A DNA stretch of 64,000 nt, from positions 1 through 64,000 of the forward strand of contig CALBJM010000331.1 of assembly GCA_937893225.1 (NCBI GenBank). The letters are read 5' to 3'. Numbering within the stretch: position 1 is the stretch's first letter; every line of letters starts with the position of its first letter. This DNA is from an uncultured Erysipelotrichaceae bacterium. GTDB lineage: Bacteria > Bacillota_I > Bacilli_A > Erysipelotrichales > Erysipelotrichaceae. This document shows positions 50,646 through 57,298 of the stretch, one piece after another. The notes under the pieces were generated by a model, which ran no database searches, had not been told where the DNA came from, and saw only the letters and a list, made by a program, of their open reading frames with translations. The translations under genes and the position numbers were made by a program.

Positions 50646-51137
50646 ATGTTGTTTAGGACAGGTTTAGCAATGACCAATAAAATAGGCTTTAAAAGGATAA
50701 AAGGTTTTAAAAAGAAAAAGCGACGTAATTGTAAGTCTCTTAAAAAGATGTCTGAACAACATGCTAATTCACTAGGTTGGATGCATTCAACAATCTTTTT
50801 AGGTAACCGTTACGATAGAAGACGGTTGTCATTTCTAATATCATTGTTATTCGATTGTATTCAAGGAAAGCCTGTTTTATACGATTCGAGTAGTTCGCAA
50901 ATCTTAACACCTGAAAAGATCACAAACGTTTCATATAACGCAATCGAGAAACAATATTATTTTCAAATTCAATGTGTTGGTTATCATTATGTCCTTTTGA
51001 TTATTTCACAAAAGTTGTGGCATGAATTGACTCATTTAAAAAACAAATATAGTGATTTAAAATATGAAACTGATGATATAGGTAACGAACATTTAGAAAA
51101 GCGTCAAATTGGGGAAGCGTGTTTAGGTAACATATAA
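50646..51137 (+). CDS. Tail-signature protein, NRYDRRR subgroup
   Basis: Longest subgroup member (163 aa from ATG 50646; 155 aa from ATG 50670). Very basic N-terminus (FKRIKGFKKKKRRNCKSLKK), then LGNRYDRRRLSFLISLLFD and tail RQIGEACLGNI. The basic extension strengthens the idea of nucleic-acid binding (inference). Confidence 0.72.
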   Translation: MLFRTGLAMTNKIGFKRIKGFKKKKRRNCKSLKKMSEQHANSLGWMHSTIFLGNRYDRRRLSFLISLLFDCIQGKPVLYDSSSSQILTPEKITNVSYNAIEKQYYFQIQCVGYHYVLLIISQKLWHELTHLKNKYSDLKYETDDIGNEHLEKRQIGEACLGNI

Positions 51138-51242
51138 ATAAATTTTTATATAAAATCATATAAATATTCCTTGTATCTTTATTAAAAAGATGATGTCTAA
51201 ATCTATAGGGTATTACTATCATGAGAGAGATATTTAAAAAGG

Positions 51243-51617
51243 TTGTTGAGAAAAATAGGTTTTGTAAAAAGATTTTTATTAAATCGTTATGACAGGCGTC
51301 GGTGTAATAAAATTAGAAAAGCGTTTGTAGGAAGAAAAACTGAAGCGTACAATGTAGGTAATGAACAATATGAAAATTTAACAATTGACGATGTGTATTT
51401 GCTTTACTATAACAGAAACCTTAATCAATACAGTTTTGTTTTTACATTCTCAAACGGTCACAGCACAACAGTCTTTTTGGATGGAACATTATATGATAAC
51501 TTGAAACATGTTGATAGCAAACAGTTAGGAACGGTGGTTGTTCTTTTACATTCAGATCGTTTCGAACAGTACATTGTTTTAAATGATGTCGGAAACACCT
51601 GTTTAAAAGAGATTTAA
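51243..51617 (+). CDS. Tail-signature protein, NRYDRRR subgroup, doubtful start
   Basis: 124 aa ending NDVGNTCLKEI with LLNRYDRRRCNKIRKAFVG near the N-terminus. The only start is TTG 51243 with a poorly spaced AAGG. An ATG at 51221 is in another frame and runs to a TGA near 51292, so a frame break at the 5' end is possible. Confidence 0.6.
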   Translation: MLRKIGFVKRFLLNRYDRRRCNKIRKAFVGRKTEAYNVGNEQYENLTIDDVYLLYYNRNLNQYSFVFTFSNGHSTTVFLDGTLYDNLKHVDSKQLGTVVVLLHSDRFEQYIVLNDVGNTCLKEI

Positions 51618-51707
51618 ATTTTGATATCTTTTAAAGTTAAATATTTTATACATAGGGTGTTGTAAGGTATGATATATTTTGCTTAACAATCAGAAAGATG
51701 TTTTGAG

Positions 51708-52061
51708 ATGATTGAAGATGGTATTAATGGTATTATAAAGAAAGTGTCCGATTGGTTTGTAGGTCGAACGGTTAATATACCTGATTGCAACAAAACTTTA
51801 ACGATACATGTGAATGAGTTTATTCCTTCAGATACATACCTTCAGTTTGATGGTCTTTATTTACATTTTTATGGTAAAGATATAAACAATAATGAAGAGA
51901 AAATTCGTTTAATTTTGTTTGTTGATATAGATCTTTTTGATGCTGTAGGATCAACAAACAGTAAATTCTTTAGGTGTTCAAAGAGATTTGTTGCTTTTTT
52001 AGGCTATAGACTTTTCTTTGAGCTCGCTGATTTAAATGAAGAGTGTCTTGAAAGTATTTGA
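51708..52061 (+). CDS. Tail-signature protein (divergent)
   Basis: 117 aa ending ADLNEECLESI: the signature Gly is replaced by Asn, although E-x-C-L-E-S-I is kept. Strand IRLILFVDIDLFDAVGSTNS. Weak ribosome site. Confidence 0.65.
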   Translation: MIEDGINGIIKKVSDWFVGRTVNIPDCNKTLTIHVNEFIPSDTYLQFDGLYLHFYGKDINNNEEKIRLILFVDIDLFDAVGSTNSKFFRCSKRFVAFLGYRLFFELADLNEECLESI

Positions 52062-52073
52062 AAAGGTTATTCT

Positions 52074-52440
52074 ATGCAGTTTAAACATACTAATAAGGAC
52101 ATTATTGATAAATGTGAAGCTATCCTTTTAAAGGTTGTAAACATTAATGATATTCATTATAGTAATGACATGTTTTCAGCCGGGAGAATTTCAACGATAT
52201 CTGATCCACCGTATAGAAAAAAAAGAAAAAGGTATATATTTGTTTGTAAATGCAACAAGACATTCAACAAATAAAAAAGATTCAGTGTTGTGTATTTACG
52301 TTTGTAACGAGTTATTAGAACTAGACAAACAAGAAATAATCAATAAACAATTTAAAATTGAGAATATAAAGAGTAACTTGTTAAATTATTTGAATGTTTT
52401 CGAAATTGATATTGGTGAATCTGTTTTGGAATCTTTTTAA
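52074..52440 (+). pseudogene. Tail-signature protein, frameshifted in A8
   Basis: ATG 52074 opens a frame that stops at 52274. The downstream frame continues with GIYLFVNATRHS and SVLCIYVCNELLELDK to the tail EIDIGESVLESF at 52440. The joint is the A8-G-A5 tract (A8 at 52217-52224). One A fewer gives a single ORF of about 121 aa, the family length. Same kind of break as at 45867. Confidence 0.7.
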
Positions 52441-52811
52441 TGTGTGGAAGTGTAATGAAAGAAGTAGCAGACCCTTTTATATCACATAATTTTAAACCTT
52501 TTTACTTACCATGGGATATTAGAATAGCTTTAGAAGACAATTTAGAAGGTTTAATTGTGCCATGTGAAAAGAATGAAGCAACAATATTTATTCATTTTTA
52601 TTTTCATATGCAGACTTTCGAAGGTTTAGATAACGATATCATTGTACGTGCTTTTGTAAATGCTGATGGTCATTATCAAGAAAAAACATTTTATTTAGAA
52701 AAGACTTTGTTTGATTTCATAAAAGATAAAGTCAATATGGGTTTATACATCACAAAAGATTGTCAAATAAAATCATCTTTAATAGGTGAGTTTTTAACCT
52801 ATGATATTTAG
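52440..52811 (+). CDS. Tail-signature protein (divergent)
   Basis: 123 aa ending SLIGEFLTYDI. Starts on the last base of the upstream stop (TAATG). Strand FYLEKTLFDFIKDKVNMGLY fits the family's pre-tail helix. Confidence 0.68.
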   Translation: MCGSVMKEVADPFISHNFKPFYLPWDIRIALEDNLEGLIVPCEKNEATIFIHFYFHMQTFEGLDNDIIVRAFVNADGHYQEKTFYLEKTLFDFIKDKVNMGLYITKDCQIKSSLIGEFLTYDI

Positions 52812-52814
52812 TTG

Positions 52815-52843
52815 TTGACATTTTCTTTTTAATGTTATACAAT
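52815..52843 (+). promoter_or_regulatory. Sigma-70-like promoter
   Basis: TTGACA (52815-52820), 17 bases, TACAAT (52838-52843), 27 bases before ATG 52870. Confidence 0.55.
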
Positions 52844-52869
52844 GTTTATATAATTCTTAAAGGTGAACT

Positions 52870-53196
52870 ATGTCGCAAATAATAAACCTACCTAATGAGA
52901 AGTTTAATCAGTTAACAGATCAGTTGTATAATCTTAAATTTGAAACTGAACGTGGTATCTTTGCAATAGATAGTTATTTTGGGTTTACTCTATATGAAAC
53001 ATTTGATGAAAACTTTTATTTATTGAAGGTTATAGCAGCAAAAGAAAGTGTAACGAATGAACCTGTTTCAATGTATAACCACACTTTTAAACTTTTAAAA
53101 TCTATTGTTGATAGCGACAAGGTACAAAAGTTATTCATAAAGGACATGACAATATACCCTGAAAACTTTGGCGAAACTATATTGCAGACACTTTAG
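52870..53196 (+). CDS. Tail-signature protein
   Basis: 108 aa ending ENFGETILQTL. AAAGGTG precedes the ATG. First helix NEKFNQLTDQLYNLKFETER. Single gene behind its own promoter. Confidence 0.7.
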   Translation: MSQIINLPNEKFNQLTDQLYNLKFETERGIFAIDSYFGFTLYETFDENFYLLKVIAAKESVTNEPVSMYNHTFKLLKSIVDSDKVQKLFIKDMTIYPENFGETILQTL

Positions 53197-53261
53197 TTTG
53201 ATTGACTGAATTATTCTTTCATATTGTTATAAAAATTATATTTTGAAAAGGAACGAATTAC

Positions 53262-53570
53262 ATGACTAATTTTGTAGCTTTTAATGGTAAAACTCTTAAG
53301 ACAATCTGTAAAGAATTAGGGTTGAACTATACAACTGTTACTCAACGAAGAATGAAGAATCCAGGAAAACCCTTGGAAGCATATCTTTATCCTGTTAGAA
53401 AGAATCGTGGTGGCAATTGTCGTGCTGATTACTTGACTAATGATGGTAAACCTATGTATCAACTATTTAAAAATAGTAAATCACAATATTCAAAAATGCT
53501 CTACTTAATGGGGAAGAAGAAATTAAGCTTTGATGAAGCTTATTCTATCGTGATGAAAGAAAACAAGTAA
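53262..53570 (+). CDS. HTH DNA-binding protein
   Basis: 102 aa. TLKTICKELGLNYTTVTQRR is a good helix-turn-helix, and a second basic helical half contains KSQYSKMLYLMGKKKLSFDEA, which may be another HTH. AAAGG precedes the ATG. A likely local regulator; it sits in the array and its stop overlaps the next gene by one base. No family name can be given. Confidence 0.68.
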   Translation: MTNFVAFNGKTLKTICKELGLNYTTVTQRRMKNPGKPLEAYLYPVRKNRGGNCRADYLTNDGKPMYQLFKNSKSQYSKMLYLMGKKKLSFDEAYSIVMKENK

Positions 53571-53908
53571 TGCCATATACTTCGTACATTTTTGAAGAAT
53601 TGTCTGTAACTAAAGCTGTTGAGTTTAAGAATGCGTTAATAGGTACGAAGTTTTATTATCGTAATACGTTATATGAAATTATTGGTTTAGAAAATTGTCT
53701 TTATTCATTGCACGGGACTGAACCATGGTCTATAAAAGTTAAAGCAATTGCTAAAGTTGATGGCATTTCATTAACTAAAGAATTTAGATTTGATATATCT
53801 GAACATTTAATCAACAATGAACTTGACTATAAAAGTATGCAGTTTGCAATTGTAAATGGTGAAATTGTTCAAACTGATGTAGGTCAAGAAGTTTTAAATA
53901 ACATATAA
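53570..53908 (+). CDS. Tail-signature protein
   Basis: 112 aa ending TDVGQEVLNNI. Overlaps the HTH gene stop (TAATG), so it is co-expressed with it. N-terminal helix VTKAVEFKNALIGTKFYY resembles the 34974 member (REALIGKQV). Confidence 0.7.
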   Translation: MPYTSYIFEELSVTKAVEFKNALIGTKFYYRNTLYEIIGLENCLYSLHGTEPWSIKVKAIAKVDGISLTKEFRFDISEHLINNELDYKSMQFAIVNGEIVQTDVGQEVLNNI

Positions 53909-53912
53909 TGAA

Positions 53913-53942
53913 AAAGCGGTAGACATAACAACCTACCGCTTT
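53913..53942. terminator. Bidirectional terminator
   Basis: AAAGCGGTAG (53913-53922) and CTACCGCTTT (53933-53942), between the plus gene ending 53908 and the minus ankyrin gene ending 53971. Confidence 0.8.
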
Positions 53943-53970
53943 ACAAATTGATATGTGAATATATTTATAC

Positions 53971-54861
53971 TTATTCTTTTTCAACAGCACCATGTTGAAT
54001 CAGATAATCCTTAATTTCATCATTATGTGTGAGTGATAGAATAGATGCGCCATCATTTGTAACAGCATTGACATCAGCACCATGTTCAACTAAAATTTTG
54101 ATAACATTTAAATTTGATGAAATGCAAGCACAGGCTAAAGGTGTGAATCCAGCAATTGAAGTAGCATTAACATCAGCACCTTTATCAAGCAACATATCAA
54201 TAATATCAAGGTGACCTTCACGACTAGCAAAAATTAAAGGTGTGTCACCTTCCCATTCAGTATTATTAATATCAGCACCTAATTCAAGCGCTTTAACAGC
54301 TAGATCTAATTTATCAGAAATACAACTTCCTGTTAATAGACGATTAGCGTCATGTACAATAGCACCATGAAAAACTAAAGATTCAATAATGTCATATACA
54401 TGTTCAAAAGCACCTTCGTCTAAAAGAATATCAAGCGCAGTTTTTCCATCTTTATCTGTAATGTTTGGATCGGCACCATGTTCAAGTAACCAATCGATTG
54501 TACTTAAATTAGCGTAATTTAAGCAAGACAAATACAGAATTGTTTCGCCATTGTTTGATTTGATATTGACATCGGCACCGTGTTCAACAAGTAATTGAGC
54601 AAGTTCAAGGTTATCTTGATAGATAGCACGAAACAATGGTGTTTCGCCATAGTAATCCGTAACGTTGACATCAATAGAAGGATCAGCTAAAACTTCTTTA
54701 ACTAAATTAATATCACCGGAAAACAGTTTTACTTTTGTATTTTCCGATTCACCTTCTTCTATTAACTTTACAACGCTTTCTTTTAGTTTTTGATTAACTG
54801 TACGTCTAAAAGATTTAATCAATACTTCATCATCAATCATGTGTTTAGATTCCTTTATCAA
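53971..54861 (-). CDS. Ankyrin-repeat protein
   Basis: 296 aa. After an N-terminal helical ~50 residues there are six to seven ankyrin units with the typical G-x-T-P-L and hh-LL-x-x-GAD-hN: GETPLFRAIYQDNLELAQLL, GKTALDILLDEG, GDTPLIFASREGHLDIIDML, GFTPLACACISSNLNVIKIL. Ankyrin arrays bind other proteins; in phage and intracellular bacteria they often meet host targets. The ATG overlaps the stop of the upstream minus gene (ATGA). Confidence 0.92.
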   Translation of the reverse strand: MIKESKHMIDDEVLIKSFRRTVNQKLKESVVKLIEEGESENTKVKLFSGDINLVKEVLADPSIDVNVTDYYGETPLFRAIYQDNLELAQLLVEHGADVNIKSNNGETILYLSCLNYANLSTIDWLLEHGADPNITDKDGKTALDILLDEGAFEHVYDIIESLVFHGAIVHDANRLLTGSCISDKLDLAVKALELGADINNTEWEGDTPLIFASREGHLDIIDMLLDKGADVNATSIAGFTPLACACISSNLNVIKILVEHGADVNAVTNDGASILSLTHNDEIKDYLIQHGAVEKE

Positions 54862-55361
54862 TAAAATGATGCAATTTTTGGTGATAATGTTTTTAAATAT
54901 TTAGGATCAACAATGTCAATCATGTTAACTTTTTTGAGCAGACTGTAAGGTGATGACCAAACGTTTTCTTGACTATATAAATCAGCACCATGACTTAAAA
55001 GATAATTGATTTTATCTTTAGCATCATCAATATCTTCTTGCGTTGTGTGTTTATCTAAACTATCAACAAAGTTTTTTGTTATCATTTGTAAAACTTTATT
55101 CATACGTTCATTGTCAAAATAAGCAGGATAATGTTTAAGAAGCAGATCAGCAACATCAAAAGCTTTACTTTCAAAACATATAGCAAAAGCAATGCGACTA
55201 TCTATTCCGAAATCTTTTGGATGCTGTTCCTCAAAGTTTTTAATGTCATCAACAGACATTGTTTCTACTGTAACAAATTCACGTTCAACAAGTTTAGATA
55301 GTTTGTTCTGAATAACTTGCTTAAAGTCTTCAAACAGTGTTTCTTTACTAGACATTGACAA
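54858..55361 (-). CDS. Degenerate ankyrin-related protein
   Basis: 167 aa. Its N-terminal helix (FEDFKQVIQNKLSKLVERE) parallels that of the downstream ankyrin protein (KSFRRTVNQKLKESVVKLIE), and INYLLSHGADLYSQENVWSS keeps one ankyrin unit. Probably an old duplicate that lost most repeats. The pair forms a two-gene minus-strand operon. Confidence 0.7.
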   Translation of the reverse strand: MSMSSKETLFEDFKQVIQNKLSKLVEREFVTVETMSVDDIKNFEEQHPKDFGIDSRIAFAICFESKAFDVADLLLKHYPAYFDNERMNKVLQMITKNFVDSLDKHTTQEDIDDAKDKINYLLSHGADLYSQENVWSSPYSLLKKVNMIDIVDPKYLKTLSPKIASFY

Positions 55362-55421
55362 CCTAATATTTATATGTTATGTTACATGTCTTAAAGAACG
55401 ATTATGTGGAAGGTAGTTTAG

Positions 55422-55781
55422 ATGCCTAATTTAGAAGAAAAATGTCTAAAGATAATGTTGAATAATTTTGTGAAAAATGATTGGTTTGTAAACTTAACAT
55501 CTGAACAACAAACTAAAATGACATGTCTGTTAAATAAAGTTGTTAACAAAGATTATGGTTTAGATGTGGAAATCAAGAAGGTCATTTCACAACCAACCTT
55601 TACCTTTATCAATTTAATTTGTTTTACAATAACATTAAAAAATAATGAACAGTTAACAATTTATGTTTCAGATGATATTAAAAAATATAAAGATAGATTA
55701 GATTGTATATGTTTAAAAAGAGTTAAAGACAATGAGTTTAATGTTGCGGATATCGGCGAGTCAGTTTTAAAAGAGTTATAA
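55422..55781 (+). CDS. Tail-signature protein
   Basis: 119 aa ending ADIGESVLKEL. GGAAGG upstream. First helix LEEKCLKIMLNNFVKNDWFV. First of three tightly spaced members (gaps of 1 base). Confidence 0.72.
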   Translation: MPNLEEKCLKIMLNNFVKNDWFVNLTSEQQTKMTCLLNKVVNKDYGLDVEIKKVISQPTFTFINLICFTITLKNNEQLTIYVSDDIKKYKDRLDCICLKRVKDNEFNVADIGESVLKEL

Positions 55782-55782
55782 C

Positions 55783-56118
55783 ATGAGTTGTTTTGATAAA
55801 TTATCAAAAGAGCAATTATATGATTTCATTGATGTTTTCGATGAGTTGATTTTAAAAGAATTCAAATGGTGTCGAGCATATGATAAAGAGTCATTTATTA
55901 ATGACTTTCTAGCAACTGTTCAAGAACTGGATGACGTTTATTGTTTTTATATTGATGTAAAAAGAAAAGGTGGTAAGAAAAGAAATTCGCAATTTTTCTA
56001 TTTTGATAAATTATTTTTCAATAATTTAAATAATTTCCATAAACTTAAACTTAAGCGTGTTGATGAAACAACTTTTATGGTAGAAGATATTGGTAATGAA
56101 ACTTTAGAAGGAATTTAA
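55783..56118 (+). CDS. Tail-signature protein
   Basis: 111 aa ending EDIGNETLEGI. One base after the previous stop. Helix LSKEQLYDFIDVFDELILKE; basic strand YIDVKRKGGKKRNSQF. Confidence 0.72.
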   Translation: MSCFDKLSKEQLYDFIDVFDELILKEFKWCRAYDKESFINDFLATVQELDDVYCFYIDVKRKGGKKRNSQFFYFDKLFFNNLNNFHKLKLKRVDETTFMVEDIGNETLEGI

Positions 56119-56119
56119 A

Positions 56120-56488
56120 ATGCAATTACAAGTCGGGATTGGTTTAGATAGTGTTGTTAAAAAAGCACAAGATTTAGTTGAACAATCATCACCTTTATAT
56201 ATTATGGACAATGGTGTTAAAAGGGTAGTATTAGGTGTTCATACAAAAATTAATTCCGGTTTGATTTTTGATGACGATTACTATTATATTGATGTTGCAA
56301 CGAAAATAGTAGGCGAAGATTATTTTCAAACAAAAGCAACAATTCGTATTGCTATTGATAAAAAATTGATTGATGCTATTCATGACACTAAAAAATACAA
56401 AGCTAAATTTGTTTATAGGTTAAGCGCAATTTGTAGCCAAGAATTAGAAATTGTTGATATAGGTGAACGTGTTTTATCAAAAATCTAG
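56120..56488 (+). CDS. Tail-signature protein
   Basis: 122 aa ending VDIGERVLSKI. One base after the previous stop. Strand YYIDVATKIVGEDYFQTKAT, then IRIAIDKKLIDAIHD, the usual D-K-x-L-x-D helix. Confidence 0.72.
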   Translation: MQLQVGIGLDSVVKKAQDLVEQSSPLYIMDNGVKRVVLGVHTKINSGLIFDDDYYYIDVATKIVGEDYFQTKATIRIAIDKKLIDAIHDTKKYKAKFVYRLSAICSQELEIVDIGERVLSKI

Positions 56489-56517
56489 TTGACATATATT
56501 AGTCATTGTTGTAACAT
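56489..56517 (+). promoter_or_regulatory. Promoter of a deleted gene
   Basis: TTGACA (56489-56494), 17 bases, TAACAT (56512-56517). Now in front of the relic at 56546. Confidence 0.5.
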
Positions 56518-56545
56518 ATCTTTAGAGAATAAACAATGAGTACAA

Positions 56546-56626
56546 ATGATGAACATTAAATTAAAGATTGAAGATTTACATTGTAGACTTTATGATATTG
56601 GAGAAGAGTGTTTAGATGCAGTTTGA
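56546..56626 (+). pseudogene. C-terminal relic of a tail-signature gene
   Basis: ATG-ATG-AAC... encodes 26 residues with LYDIGEECLDAV at the stop: only the tail of a family member remains. Just upstream ATG 56536 opens MSTNDEH-stop, perhaps the original start, so most of the gene was deleted. It overlaps the next ORF's start by 11 bases. Confidence 0.65.
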
Positions 56627-57005
56627 TTTATATAAAAACTCGAAACTTTTTAAAAATGTTCAACAGTTGTTTACAGTGGCTAAAGGTTTGGCTGTCAGGT
56701 GTGAAGATAATACTTTTGTCATTTTAAAGTTTCGAGAAAAAGGATATGGTTTTCAGATAAATGTGAATGGTGTTTTATGGGTAGGATTTCCTGTCGAATG
56801 CTTGAATTTTAACCCTCTTCTTCTTAACGAAGAAAAACCAATTGTTAATAACAATATCTTTTGTTTAGCGAGTTGGATTGAAAAAACTTCTGAATTCAAA
56901 AAAGAAAATCTTGAATTCTTTCAAATGAACAGTACGGATGCTTTAGACAATAAATTAGTTATTCAAGATAAATCAATTGGTGCTGTTACATTAAACAATA
57001 TTTAA
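56616..57005 (+). CDS. Tail-signature protein (rightmost member)
   Basis: 129 aa ending DKSIGAVTLNNI. Starts within the relic. Central GYGFQINVNGVLWVGFPVEC strands. Last member seen before the enzyme genes. Confidence 0.7.
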   Translation: MQFDLYKNSKLFKNVQQLFTVAKGLAVRCEDNTFVILKFREKGYGFQINVNGVLWVGFPVECLNFNPLLLNEEKPIVNNNIFCLASWIEKTSEFKKENLEFFQMNSTDALDNKLVIQDKSIGAVTLNNI

Positions 57006-57008
57006 TGG

Positions 57009-57037
57009 TTGACATTTTTATAAATTTGTCATACAAT
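57009..57037 (+). promoter_or_regulatory. Sigma-70-like promoter
   Basis: TTGACA (57009-57014), 17 bases, TACAAT (57032-57037), 40 bases before ATG 57077. Drives the zinc ribbon and RNA-repair genes. Confidence 0.6.
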
Positions 57038-57076
57038 ATGTTGTAAGAAATAAAAACATATTGCTAAAGGTGCTTC

Positions 57077-57298
57077 ATGATTACAGCTGATAAATCACAT
57101 AAAGTTTTTGACAACAGCGGTTGGGTTCCTGTAAAAGATAGTGGTTGGATTATTTTACATAATGGATATGTTGTTTGCCAGAAATGTGGAAAAAAGACAT
57201 CTCATAAATTATATTTAGGTGCCGAACATCACGATGATATTCATTGTCCAAATTGTGATAATGTAGTTATAGGATCAAATGGTTTGAAAGTACGCTAA
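57077..57298 (+). CDS. Small zinc-ribbon protein
   Basis: 73 aa with CQKCGK and CPNCDN about 25 residues apart, a zinc ribbon similar in size to the 5917 protein. AAAGG upstream. Its stop shares one base with the start of the RNA-repair gene, suggesting co-translation and perhaps a joint task (inference). Confidence 0.72.
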   Translation: MITADKSHKVFDNSGWVPVKDSGWIILHNGYVVCQKCGKKTSHKLYLGAEHHDDIHCPNCDNVVIGSNGLKVR

